Below, piece by piece: positions 1 through 10,144 of a stretch of 34,616 nucleotides of DNA (positions are counted from its first letter, which is position 1; each line of letters opens with the position of its first letter). The translations under genes were made by a program, and so were the position numbers. This DNA is from JAHDBG01 sp963922685 (lineage in GTDB: Bacteria > Pseudomonadota > Gammaproteobacteria > Chromatiales > Chromatiaceae), in NCBI GenBank assembly GCA_963922685.1, contig CAWUJM010000017.1, positions 1 through 34,616 of the forward strand, in the 5' to 3' direction. Under the pieces are notes generated by a model. The model was not told the DNA's origin and did not search any database. It saw only the letters and a list, made by a program, of their open reading frames with translations.

Positions 1-80
1 ACGCCTCAAAAACCACTTCGCGACGCTCAACCAACTTTTCAGCGGGAATTGCTGCATAATCAGAATGTATTTCAACGCCA

Positions 81-1670
81 TCACATACCCCAGACTATAA
101 TCTTACGAGTATCCCGATGGTGCGTCTGTTGCCAGATCTTATCGTCCCAGCTCACTTCAGGACGACGATCAAAGATCAGCAGGTGTGCCTCATCTGCACC
201 ACACTGATCCGCATAACCTGCAGTTTGCCGGAGTCCTGTGTCCAGCTCTTTTTCTGAAGACGTATGCCGTAGTTTCAGCTCTAACACAATGCGTTGTGTG
301 CCAGCCTGAGCTTGTGCATCCTGCGGCCATTCGATGTACAGATCGGTACGCTTCCGGCCCAGGCCATATTCGCGTGTAATGCGCCCGCCCCCGTTCACGA
401 TCCGTTGCAGGAAGGCCTGCAACAAGAGTTGCGGCCCGGCCTCTTTGTAGTCAAATCGCTCTATCCACGATTCCGACTGCTCGCGGAAGAATTGCTGGAA
501 GGCGGCCAGTAACTTCATCATATCTAACCGGTTTTCCAGCGTCAGGTACCAGGCAGTTTCCTGCGGTAACATCGCTTGTGTACTATAAGTCAGATCACGC
601 GGAATCGTTTCCTGATAGATGCGGTTCGCAATAGCTGTCACGGGCTGTCGCCGGATCAGACCCAGATCTTCAACATAGTTCAGATCGTCTGTCGGCAACG
701 CGGTTCCGGTCTGTTCTCCGGATAGCAAGGCACTGATTACCCGGTGCACCCGGGGTTCTTTCAGTTTATCCGTCAGTTGATCCAGGTGGGTGGCACGTGA
801 CTGTATCAGCGATTCGCGTGCAGTCTGATAATCTGCCAGCGTCACCGGTACAGCACGACCTTGCAGGTGCGGCATGTTGTGCGTCAGCTCATAGCCCAGT
901 GCATTCACCAGCCAGGGCTGGCCTTGTGTGTCCTGCCAGAGTTCAGGATAAATCGCTTCCGCAAACACCTGTCCGGTGGCCTGCGTATGTTGCTGCCATA
1001 GACTTCGGACTTCATCTGCACTGAAGTTACCCAGACGCAATGAGGTCGCCTTGATATTGAAGGCAGACCCACCGGTGATCACTTCGCGATCTGCCGTCTG
1101 CATCCGGTAATCACGTACATCACGCACACCGCACAACACGATAGAGACCGGAAACGCCTGCGGACGCTGAGCATAACCAGCCCGGATCTGGCGCAATAGT
1201 GAAATCAGTGCATCTCCCACCAATGCATCCACTTCATCCAGAAACAACACGATCGGCTGTTCTGTCTGACGTGACCAGTACTGCAATAAATGACGTACCA
1301 GATTATCTGCCGGTTGTGACTGATCGTGGGTCTTCAGCCAGGTCAACAGATGTTCCTGTTGCAGATAATAGTCAGCGGCCATCGCGATTGATTCAGCAAC
1401 GGTGTAGTTGCCGCGTGCCACGTCATTCCGGGCCACTTGTGCTGTCTCAATATTGACGTACAACGTCTGGTAACGCGCCTGCCGGTTAAGGTGTGCCATC
1501 AGTGCCAGCAGACAACTGGTCTTGCCGGTCTGACGCGGCGCATGCAGGACAAAATAATATTCCTGCGCAATCAGCGTTTCGATCTGCCGGACATTGATCC
1601 GCTGCAACGGATCAATCAGATAATGTTTGCGTGCCTCAGACGGGCCCGCGATATTAAAGAAATGTTCCAT
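81..1670 (-). CDS. AAA ATPase fused to PD-(D/E)XK nuclease-like domain
   Basis: The N-terminal half is a P-loop ATPase. Residues 47-56 (numbered from an upstream GTG at 1682) read HAPRQTGKTS, the Walker A motif, and residues 144-150 read IVLFLDE, the Walker B motif with its acidic pair. The C-terminal part, about residues 430-475, has a GRKRTDLYIEW segment followed by IVLELKL, which is the D...ExK core of the PD-(D/E)XK nuclease fold. This architecture is the AAA-ATPase_like/DUF1703 type, found in many copies in some bacterial genomes and without a firmly established function. I place the start at the ATG at 1670 because it begins the conserved MEHFFNI stretch. The GTG at 1682 overlaps the stop codon of the remnant upstream. 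Nothing in the sequence shows a membrane segment or signal peptide. Family assignment is confident; cellular role is unknown. Confidence 0.8.
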   Translation of the reverse strand: MEHFFNIAGPSEARKHYLIDPLQRINVRQIETLIAQEYYFVLHAPRQTGKTSCLLALMAHLNRQARYQTLYVNIETAQVARNDVARGNYTVAESIAMAADYYLQQEHLLTWLKTHDQSQPADNLVRHLLQYWSRQTEQPIVLFLDEVDALVGDALISLLRQIRAGYAQRPQAFPVSIVLCGVRDVRDYRMQTADREVITGGSAFNIKATSLRLGNFSADEVRSLWQQHTQATGQVFAEAIYPELWQDTQGQPWLVNALGYELTHNMPHLQGRAVPVTLADYQTARESLIQSRATHLDQLTDKLKEPRVHRVISALLSGEQTGTALPTDDLNYVEDLGLIRRQPVTAIANRIYQETIPRDLTYSTQAMLPQETAWYLTLENRLDMMKLLAAFQQFFREQSESWIERFDYKEAGPQLLLQAFLQRIVNGGGRITREYGLGRKRTDLYIEWPQDAQAQAGTQRIVLELKLRHTSSEKELDTGLRQTAGYADQCGADEAHLLIFDRRPEVSWDDKIWQQTHHRDTRKIIVWGM

Positions 1671-1688
1671 CGGTTGCCTCACAGGCCC

Positions 1689-1802
1689 TGCACCATAATC
1701 TTACGAGCGTCCAGGTGGCGTGTCTGTTGCCAGATCTTATCGTCCCGGCTCATTTCAGGGCGGCGATCAAAGATCAGCCGATGTGCCTCATCTGTACACC
1801 AC
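1689..1802 (-). pseudogene. C-terminal remnant of a second AAA/PD-(D/E)XK gene
   Basis: Read on the minus strand, this stretch translates as DEAHRLIFDRRPEMSRDDKI followed by a tail ending in RKIMVQGL and a stop. It matches the last 36 or so residues of the intact neighbour, whose tail reads DEAHLLIFDRRPEVSWDDKI and ends RKIIVWGM. The remnant stop codon lies about 15 bases before the neighbour's ATG. Upstream of about 1802 the similarity is lost. I infer a tandem duplicate of which only the 3' end survives. The DNA similarity is visible directly between about 90-200 and 1690-1802. Confidence 0.8.
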
Positions 1803-1940
1803 ACTGAAGCAGAAATCAGGAGGTTTGGTCGCATTACGTCAGATCGCCAGACAACTAAGCCAGGAGCGCAATGGTGAAACCCCGGAGAAAAGCCAGGCTA
1901 TCGCGCGAGATACCGGAAATGCTGCTGGCATAGTCGCATC

Positions 1941-3292
<1,352 letters not shown>

Positions 3293-3296
<4 letters not shown>

Positions 3297-5107
3297 GCCA
3301 AGGGTAAACTGAAGGTGAAGGCGGCACCACCGCTGCTGGCTCGTGCCACTGTCAGGGTGCCACCGGAATGTTCGATGATCTGTTGCGAAATCGCCAGACC
3401 GAGTCCTAATCCGGCCTGGCGTGTGGTAAAAAACGGATCGAAGATCTGGTTAAGTTGCGCTTCCGGAATACCGGGGCCATTGTCACTGACAGTGACATAA
3501 CAGAACCCTGCGGTGCAGTGTACCCGGATGCTGATGCGAGGCTGCGCTGTCTGTGCCGCTATCAGGGCCTGCAGGGCATTGCCGATCAGATTGACCAGTA
3601 CTTGTTCCAGCCGGGTGGCATCTGCCAGAATCTGCACTGTTGTGGCTGCGATCTGCAGTGTCACCCCGGCCTGTTCCAGTTCGCGTTGCCACAATTGGGC
3701 ACTGACCTGAATCGCGGCTGCTAAAGATACGGGGATGCATTCACCGCTGGATTTACGCGCAAATTGTTTTAACTGGGCACTGATGCGGGCCATCCGCGCC
3801 ACCAGTTGCGTAATTGCACTCAGATTGGCAGCGACATCAGTTGTGGCATCCCGCTGTAACAACAATTGTGCATTTCCGGCATAACTGCGGATGGCGCTCA
3901 GTGGCTGATTCAGTTCATGCGCCACGCTGGCTGATAACTGGCCCAGCATCGCCAGTTTTGCCGCCTGCACCAGCTTGTCCTGTGCCGCATGCAATGCAGT
4001 TTCTGCCCGCTGTCGTTCTTCAATCTGATGCTGTAAATCAGCTGTGCGGGCCTGCACCCGCTGTTCCAGCTGGTTATGCGCCTGCTCCAGCATCTGGCGC
4101 GCCTGCACATGATATTGCTGGCGCTGCCAGAGCATGGCAGCACCGATTAACCCGATACCACACAGGGTCAGCGCAATCCAGGTCGCCTGCCAGGCACGGC
4201 TGTCGACCTCGTCTAACGGATTCAGCACGTGCAGCTGCCAGTCTGCTGCAGGCATTGGTTGTTGTACGTGCAGGTAATGATGCGCCACACTATCATCTGT
4301 CATCTGCACCAGCGTCGCCGTCCTGAACTGTCCTGCGGTCTGCCGGGACAGTATGGGTAACGACTGACCCGGATAACGCTGACTGCGCCGGATCTGTTGT
4401 TTTACCGCAGCAGTCAGCGGCAGCCAGGCATGGTATAACCAGGTCGGACGGGTCGCGATGAATATCACGCCATCTGCATCGGTGACAAACACCTGCTGGC
4501 GTGCGCCACGCCAGCGTTGTTCCAGGACACTGACATCCAGCTTGACTACGACCACACCGATCACCTGCCCAAGCTGATATACCGGTTCGGCAAAATAATA
4601 GCCCCGTACGGCAGATGTCGTACCCAGGGCAGAATAACGTCCGGTGCGACCCTGCAATGCCTGCCGGAAATAAGGCCGGTAGGCAAAACGACGCCCGATA
4701 AAGGTTTCTTCCGCCTGCCAGTTACTGGCTGCCTGAGTCACACCCTGCCGGTCCATGAGATAGATGGCCAGTGCCTGACTCGCCTGTGCACTCTGTTCAA
4801 AATATTCATTCAGTGCCTGACGCGCGGACAGATTGTGTGGCTGTTCCAGTACCTTACGCACGCGTTGATTGGTCGCCAGTAAGGCCGGAATCGCCTGATA
4901 TTTTGCCAGTTCTCCGGCCACATGCGCGGTATACAGGGTCAATTGTTTCTGACTGTCTGCCAGATGGTCATGCAAAGCGGCCACCCGCACCGACCAGAAC
5001 ACGGACAGCAGCACGACGGCAAGTGCCACACTGACGTAAAATAACAAACGCCAGACATCACTGGTGGTGAAGGTGCCGGGCGAGAAAAAATCCGGTCTGT
5101 TCAGCAC
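3293..5107 (-). CDS. dctB: DctB-type sensor histidine kinase
   Basis: A 604-residue membrane sensor kinase. A membrane segment at about 20-40 and another at about 309-327 enclose a periplasmic double-Cache-like sensor region (about 45-305), as in DctB proteins. A cytoplasmic coiled coil (about 335-380) leads to the dimerisation/phospho-acceptor helix with H397 in SVAHELNQPLSAIRSYA. The ATPase domain shows the N box (VLVNLIGNALQAL), the G1 box (DNGPGIP) and the G2 box (GLGLGLAI). It should phosphorylate the regulator encoded immediately downstream; the two genes overlap by 4 bases and are surely co-transcribed. Ligand is unknown from sequence; DctB family members usually bind C4-dicarboxylates. 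The divergent gene truA begins 31 bp away, so the two promoters share a very short region. Confidence 0.85.
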
Positions 5108-5137
5108 TGTTTATACACGACATAAGCACCCGTAACG

Positions 5138-5932
5138 ATGCAGCGTATCGCACTCGGCATTGAATACGATGGCCGCCGGTTTCATGGCTGGCAGGCGCAG
5201 CGCGATCCTGTGCGTACTGTGCAGCACACCCTGGAACACGCCCTGACACAAGTCGCCGCGCATCCGGTACGGGTCGCCTGTGCCGGACGTACAGATACTG
5301 GCGTACATGCACTGGCACAGGTCGTGCATTTTGATACTACCGCGCGGCGGACGCCATACAACTGGGTCGCCGGTACCAACGCCAGTTTACCGCAGGACGT
5401 GAATGTCTGCTGGGCACAGACGGTCAGTGCTGATTTTCATGCCCGTTATTCAGCCTTGGGACGACATTACCGTTATCAGATCCTCAACCGCCCGGTGCGC
5501 AGCAGTCTGTGGGCCGGGCGTGCAACCTGGGTTCGTCGACCGCTGGCTGTCACACAGATGCATCAGGCTGCGCAGGCACTGACCGGAACACACGATTTTT
5601 CCAGTTATCGTGCCCGGGCCTGTCAGGCTGCATCTCCCATCCGCACCCTGCATCAGATCCGGGTTGCACAACAAAGCGAACTGATCATCCTGACGGTACA
5701 CGCGAATGCGTTTTTACAACATATGGTGCGCAATATTGCCGGTGTGCTGATCGCCATCGGCCAGGGTGAGCGCCCGATCCACTGGGCTGAACAAGTCCTG
5801 CATTACCGCGACCGGACGCGCGGCGGCGTCACTGCTGCACCGGATGGTCTGTATTTTGCCGGAGTTGATTATCCGGCGGCATTTGCCCTGGCTCACCCTG
5901 CCTGGAGTATCAGTCTGCATGAATCTGATTGA
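5138..5932 (+). CDS. truA: tRNA pseudouridine(38-40) synthase TruA
   Basis: TruA converts uridines 38-40 in the anticodon arm of many tRNAs to pseudouridine. The N terminus (ALGIEYDGRRFHGWQAQ) and the catalytic motif GRTDTGVHA with nucleophile D53 are diagnostic. Later family blocks are seen in FHARYSALGRHYRYQI and HMVRNIAGVLIAIGQG. At 264 residues the length is normal. The ATG at 5138 gives the family's usual N terminus. It overlaps lptF by 14 bases and heads a truA-lptF-lptG run. In many gammaproteobacteria truA instead lies near asd, fimV and trpF, so this neighbourhood is a rearrangement. Confidence 0.95.
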   Translation: MQRIALGIEYDGRRFHGWQAQRDPVRTVQHTLEHALTQVAAHPVRVACAGRTDTGVHALAQVVHFDTTARRTPYNWVAGTNASLPQDVNVCWAQTVSADFHARYSALGRHYRYQILNRPVRSSLWAGRATWVRRPLAVTQMHQAAQALTGTHDFSSYRARACQAASPIRTLHQIRVAQQSELIILTVHANAFLQHMVRNIAGVLIAIGQGERPIHWAEQVLHYRDRTRGGVTAAPDGLYFAGVDYPAAFALAHPAWSISLHESD

Positions 5933-7019
5933 CCGCCTGATTCTGCGCGAAGTCCTGCAGGCACTCGGCCTGATCATCCTGATTCTGCTGGTCGTCCTGT
6001 GCGCGAGCCAGATGGTCCGGCTACTGGGTAAGATCGCAGCCGGCACCCTATCCGGCGAGATGTTGCTCAGTCTGATCGGATACCAGATCATCCGGCTGTT
6101 ACCACGGTTACTGCCTGCCGCCTTCTTTTTTGCGCTGTTGTGGGTGCTGGCCGGCATGTACCGCGATAACGAGATGACCGCTCTGTACAGCAGTGGTGTC
6201 AGTGTGGCGCGGATTTATCGTGCCGCACTGATCAGCGCACTGCCGGTCTGCATCCTCACAGCTGCCTGCTCGCTGTACTGGGTGCCCTGGGCGAATGCTG
6301 GCATTCAGCAGATCCGGCAACAGCCACAAGCACTGGATAAGATCAGCCTGGTACGTCCGGCAGAATTTAACGAATATGGTGAGATCATTGTGTATGCCGC
6401 TGCCCTGTCCGCAGATGGCACCCGGTTACAACAGCTGTTTCTGCAGGATCAGCAACAGGACCAGACAGGTATTGTCCTGGCAGACAGTGCGCAGATTCAC
6501 ACCACACCGGAAACAGGTGAACGCTACCTGATTCTGCAACAGGGCCACCGGTATGTCGGCACACCCGGACAGGCTGATTATCAGATCGGCAGCTTCGGGG
6601 AATATGGCCTGCGGATTCCCGCGACAGAGCCTGTTCCGGCCCGGTTGCAGATTGCGGCGCAACCGAGCAGCCAGTTATGGCAGCAGGATCAGCTCGCCGC
6701 ACGCGCCGAATGGCAGTATCGCCTGTCCCTGCCGCTGGCAGTTCTGGTCTTCACGCTGCTGGCGGTACCACTGGCCCGGACTGCGCCGCGCCAGGACATC
6801 TATGGCCGGATTGCGCTGGCGATCCTGCTCTATTTTATCTATCTGAATCTGCAACGGGTGGCCGAACGCTGGATGGAACAGGCGATCACCCCAGCCTGGC
6901 TCGGACTGTGGTGGGTCGCTGCCGGTCTGGCAGCGATCGCTGGTTTGTTATTGTTCCTGAACACAACCTGGCTGGCACAACAGAAACGTATCTGGCGTAC
7001 CCGGCATGTTCATACTTAA
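5919..7019 (+). CDS. lptF: LPS export permease LptF
   Basis: LptF and LptG form the inner-membrane core of the LptB2FG transporter, which extracts lipopolysaccharide and hands it to the periplasmic bridge. The ATG at 5919 gives MNLIDRLILREVLQALGL, the expected N terminus, and a 366-residue protein. Membrane helices are visible at about 13-35, 50-80 and 95-120. A periplasmic beta-jellyroll region follows (about 130-260), then a C-terminal trio of helices (about 270-350). The open frame continues upstream to 5766, but that part only shadows truA in another frame. It overlaps truA by 14 bases and lptG by 14 bases, which suggests translational coupling. lptB and the periplasmic lptA/lptC are not in this window. 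Confidence 0.9.
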   Translation: MNLIDRLILREVLQALGLIILILLVVLCASQMVRLLGKIAAGTLSGEMLLSLIGYQIIRLLPRLLPAAFFFALLWVLAGMYRDNEMTALYSSGVSVARIYRAALISALPVCILTAACSLYWVPWANAGIQQIRQQPQALDKISLVRPAEFNEYGEIIVYAAALSADGTRLQQLFLQDQQQDQTGIVLADSAQIHTTPETGERYLILQQGHRYVGTPGQADYQIGSFGEYGLRIPATEPVPARLQIAAQPSSQLWQQDQLAARAEWQYRLSLPLAVLVFTLLAVPLARTAPRQDIYGRIALAILLYFIYLNLQRVAERWMEQAITPAWLGLWWVAAGLAAIAGLLLFLNTTWLAQQKRIWRTRHVHT

Positions 7020-8082
7020 ACGCTACGAACGTTACCTTGCGCGCACGATCCTCAGTACCACCAGCCTGACCCTGCTCGCCCTGGTGAGTCTGCTGGTCGT
7101 GTTCCGGTTTATTGACGAATCCGAAGACCTGAATACAGGCGACTATCAGCTATCGGATGCGCTGTGGGTGGCCCTGCTGTCTGCGCCGCACGACTTACTG
7201 GCAGCCTTTCCGATGGCCGCCTTGCTCGGCGGTCTGCTCGGACTTGGTGGCCTGGCCAGTCGCAGCGAACTGATTGCACTACGGGCCGCCGGTATCAGTA
7301 CCGGGCAGATCCTGCTCGCCAGCGCGAAGGCCGGCATAGTGTTATTGCTGTGTGTGATCGTGTGCAGCGAATGGATTGCGCCCTACACGGCACAACAGGC
7401 ACAACAATGGCGGCTGGCCCGCCAGCAGGGTGCCATCACCCACTATACAGACGATGGTCTGTGGGCGCGTGATGGTAACACCTTCATACATATCGCGCAG
7501 ATCCATACCAGCACACAACTGAGCGGAATCACCAGCTATATTCTGGACGAAGAACACCGGTTACGCACCCATCAGCGGGCGGCCAGCGCCCGCTATCAGG
7601 ACGGCAGCTGGCAATTATATGAAATCGCCCGTACCCATATTCAGCCGGAAGGTGCGCAGGTTCATACGTTACACCAGGACAGAGCGCACTGGGATACCCT
7701 GCTGAATCCGGCACTGCTTGCTGTGATCATCACAGATCCCGCTCTGCTTACCCTGCCCGAGTTGTATCAGACCATCCGCTATCTGCGTGACAACGGCCAG
7801 AACGCACTGACCTATCAGCTGGCATACTGGGATAAAATCATCAATCCGATCACGACCCTGCTGATGTTATTACTGGCTGTGCCCTTTGTCCTGTCACAGC
7901 CCCGGCGTGGTGCCGGGCAGCGGATCATGCTCGGTGCCCTGATCGGAGCAGGTTATTTTCTGCTCAGCCGGGGATTATCGTATGCAACTGTGGTGTATGC
8001 ACTCAACCCACTGCTGGTCATCTTTATCCCCATCCTGCTGTGCCTGGGCAGCATCGGATATCTGCTACAACGCATCCGCTAG
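7006..8082 (+). CDS. lptG: LPS export permease LptG
   Basis: Second permease subunit of the LPS export machine and partner of LptF. The 358-residue protein starts MFILKRYERYLARTIL, then a helix (LTLLALVSLLVVFRFI), helices around the AAFPMAALLGGLLGLGGLASR stretch, a periplasmic domain (about 130-265) and C-terminal helices (about 280-355). The pattern SRSELIALRAAGIS is typical of the LptF/G family coupling helix that contacts LptB. The start lies inside the end of lptF. A repeat element begins about 9 bp after the stop codon at 8080-8082, which could end or process the transcript. Confidence 0.9.
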   Translation: MFILKRYERYLARTILSTTSLTLLALVSLLVVFRFIDESEDLNTGDYQLSDALWVALLSAPHDLLAAFPMAALLGGLLGLGGLASRSELIALRAAGISTGQILLASAKAGIVLLLCVIVCSEWIAPYTAQQAQQWRLARQQGAITHYTDDGLWARDGNTFIHIAQIHTSTQLSGITSYILDEEHRLRTHQRAASARYQDGSWQLYEIARTHIQPEGAQVHTLHQDRAHWDTLLNPALLAVIITDPALLTLPELYQTIRYLRDNGQNALTYQLAYWDKIINPITTLLMLLLAVPFVLSQPRRGAGQRIMLGALIGAGYFLLSRGLSYATVVYALNPLLVIFIPILLCLGSIGYLLQRIR

Positions 8083-8090
8083 AGAAAAGC

Positions 8091-8294
8091 GCAGTGTCAG
8101 ATCATGCCCTGAGTCTGTTCTCCGAGGTACGCTAATAAAACCATCCGTGGGGGCTCGGCTGCGGCCATCCGGGCCGCAGACGCCCTCGGAGAGCAGAATA
8201 ACGCTTGCCAGAGACCTGTGGTAGCAAATCACCACATCAGTTTGAATCGCACCCCTGATCACTTGTTCGGTATCAGTGTATTTGTAAGTCACCT
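8091..8294 (+). repeat. Repeat element copy R1 (mosaic, mismatched arms)
   Basis: This copy carries the conserved core: boxes TTCTCCGAGG (8118-8127) and CCTCGGAGAG (8184-8193) around an 8-bp hairpin CTGCGGCC/GGCCGCAG (8159-8179). It ends with the right-end motif CACCACATCAGTTTGAATCG and then ACCC at 8254. Relative to that right end, the core is reversed compared with copies R2, R3 and R4. Outside the boxes the two arms do not match: the left arm resembles R3 (CTGAGTCTG) while the right arm resembles R4 (ATAACGC). Bases 8240-8294 recur exactly, inverted, at 34562-34616. The copy follows lptG and precedes an IS5 remnant. Confidence 0.8.
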
Positions 8295-8302
8295 AAATCC
8301 GT

Positions 8303-8690
8303 GACCGGTACTCATTCTGTCGTTTTCCGGGCCTGTCACCTGAAGACAAAGTTCCCGATGCGAAGACGATCTGGGTATTTCGTGAAGCCCTGAAAGCTGG
8401 AAAGACAACCCAGCCAAACTGAGACAAAAAGACGTTGATGCGCGCTGGACAAAGAAAAGATGAAGCGAATACATCCAAAAACGTCTGGGTTGACTCAGCT
8501 TATCGTTCACGGCGTTGCGAACAAAAAACGCTCAACAGTTCGAGTTGAGCATGTGTTTGCGACACACAAACCCATGATGAGAGATATTGTCCGCACCATT
8601 GGCTATGCCAGGGCCCGGGTAAAGCCAGGCATGATCAATATAGCGTATAACATCAAACGCTGGGGCACACTCAAGCAAGCGTTAGGATAA
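8303..8690 (+). pseudogene. Degenerate IS5-family transposase
   Basis: From 8303 the plus strand reads DRYSFCRFPGLSPEDKVPDA and on through KTIWVFREAL, which is the conserved N-terminal block of IS5-family transposases. The frame then breaks. A fragment reading AKLRQKDVDARWTKK follows, then another frame shift. A last segment (8460-8690) reads RVEHVFATHKPMMRDIVRTI and YNIKRW, the C-terminal DDE-domain block of the same family. The middle of the protein, including most catalytic residues, is deleted. No functional transposase can be made. The N terminus before 8303 is missing, replaced by the end of the repeat element. Confidence 0.75.
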
Positions 8691-8744
8691 GCCGAGGGAT
8701 TGGTAGGCCTGAAAACCTGAATTTATCAACCGAAAAGTGATTTA

Positions 8745-8761
8745 TTTAGAGATACCCTTAA
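8745..8761 (+). mobile_element. Probable right terminal repeat of the IS5 remnant
   Basis: TTTAGAGATACCCTTAA lies 55 bases after the transposase remnant. On the other strand it reads TTAAGGGTATCTCTAAA, which resembles terminal inverted repeats of IS5-family elements. Close relatives of the motif occur at 26696-26712 and within 27584-27608. No matching left end is visible before 8303, so the element is truncated on that side. The outer TTAA is compatible with the YTAR target preference of the family. Confidence 0.45.
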
Positions 8762-8767
8762 AATGCT

Positions 8768-10120
8768 TCACATGCTTTCAAGCCGGAAATGGCTGACACG
8801 TGGATAACTTAGAATATAGCTGACATCACCATTAACGGTGATACGATGATCTTCATCCGGTTCTGTGGTATTGCCAACAATATCAATAACAGTTGTATCA
8901 GTGTCGATGATAAAATCAGAAGATTGGCCGACAGACCAGACAGCTATAACATTACCCTGTTTATTTTGTGCTATCAGACGATGTATGCCATTTTTCTGTC
9001 TTACAAAACATGTTACAACAGCATGCTGAAATAGTTCGATCAATAATTTAAAGCTGTAATAGGCCTTACGCTTTCTGATTTGACTCTGTCCGATGCTAAC
9101 TTCTGTACGATTATCAATCAGACCATAACCCGGTGCAACAAGTTGATGCCAGAAACATGCCGTGACCTTACCACTGGCAAACATCAGCAGATAATATCGC
9201 ACCAGATATCTGGCCTGCTGTTCTTCGCTGACCATACAGTTGCCAACTGCCGGAGCAAAAGGTTCGGTGCCTGATAGTGGCCAGTTAGTTTCTGTAATCC
9301 ACAACTCATTTTCAGTTTTTGTACTGGCCGAAATAAGCGAGTGAAAACAACTGATTTTGCCGATCAGATCAAACCCGAACTGTTTGTTTTCAGGAGCACC
9401 TCGTCGATCCACATACAGCAAACTGGCAACGCCATCGTATTGAACCGGCCTCAGATGAAATAATGCGCGCATGAAATGGGGTAATTCAAAATCGATAATA
9501 CTCGCGCCAAGTAGCTTGATATGGGGAAAATGTGTTTGTTTAATCTTTTGTGCAACAGCAAAAAAATCGAAATATTCATCAAGTGATGTAAATGCCCACT
9601 TACGTCGGTTGACGGCATGCGCCATCTGGTAATCCTGTACCAGGCCGTCTAATCTGGTAAAGATTGTCCGCAGGCTTTGTTCCAGCAAGGCATGGTCATC
9701 AATGTGCCTTCGATCCTGTAAAATGGCCACCAGCAGGTTCCTGGCACGAAAATGCTGAATAAATTCGATATACCGCTCAATATTTTCTATATCAGCCAGG
9801 GGTATGCGAATCAGTAGTCGCTCAACCCCCAGCTCCTCGACCATAGCTACTAATTGTTCTGCCGATAGGTTATGCTTCCGGCTCAGTCTGCTTTCTATAT
9901 TGACACATAAACCAATACTGTTGATTTCAGTCGCATTAATCATGCACCGTTTTCTGCATAACAGGGGTATGCCGTACAACAGTAACAATAAACCGGAAAC
10001 AAAGGTTTTTATCGTACCCGCAGCACCTTGCCGATACAAGTTTCGGCGCAGTTCCCGATCACGAATCACCGCGGGCTGATCAGAATACGGATCCCAGGGA
10101 TACTTGTTATTATCCGGCAT
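8768..10120 (-). CDS. Membrane-anchored glycosidase-like TIM-barrel protein
   Basis: A 450-residue protein with a basic N terminus and one membrane segment at about 37-54, followed by a domain that looks like a clan GH-A (beta/alpha)8 barrel. The motif WITETNWP with E277 fits the strand-7 nucleophile of that clan. At the strand-4 site, where clan members have Asn-Glu, this protein reads AVNRRKW (N171, then Arg), so the usual acid/base Glu is not evident. E212 in IIDFE is another acidic candidate. It lies 24 bp after the kinase-fold gene 10145-10948 and is surely co-transcribed. The pair suggests work on LPS core or another surface glycan; that is inference. The gene is more AT-rich than its surroundings, consistent with transfer. 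Confidence 0.65.
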   Translation of the reverse strand: MPDNNKYPWDPYSDQPAVIRDRELRRNLYRQGAAGTIKTFVSGLLLLLYGIPLLCRKRCMINATEINSIGLCVNIESRLSRKHNLSAEQLVAMVEELGVERLLIRIPLADIENIERYIEFIQHFRARNLLVAILQDRRHIDDHALLEQSLRTIFTRLDGLVQDYQMAHAVNRRKWAFTSLDEYFDFFAVAQKIKQTHFPHIKLLGASIIDFELPHFMRALFHLRPVQYDGVASLLYVDRRGAPENKQFGFDLIGKISCFHSLISASTKTENELWITETNWPLSGTEPFAPAVGNCMVSEEQQARYLVRYYLLMFASGKVTACFWHQLVAPGYGLIDNRTEVSIGQSQIRKRKAYYSFKLLIELFQHAVVTCFVRQKNGIHRLIAQNKQGNVIAVWSVGQSSDFIIDTDTTVIDIVGNTTEPDEDHRITVNGDVSYILSYPRVSHFRLESM

Positions 10121-10144
10121 GACGGGTGCCTTTGCAGCAGTTCA

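Noticed and set aside
1..81. Possible partial minus-strand gene starting at the ATG overlapping the stop at 81-83
   Set aside because: TGATG coupling is present, but only 27 codons are visible, the composition is not protein-like enough to judge, and another frame looks equally plausible.
5766..5918. N-terminal extension of LptF
   Set aside because: The stretch lies inside truA in another frame and does not resemble LptF. The ATG at 5919 gives the family N terminus.
8065..8292. Small open frames through the repeat copies that share the peptide GRSRAPTDGF
   Set aside because: The peptide recurs because the DNA element recurs. The arms and loops vary as a DNA structure would, frames differ by copy, and no start or ribosome binding site is shared.
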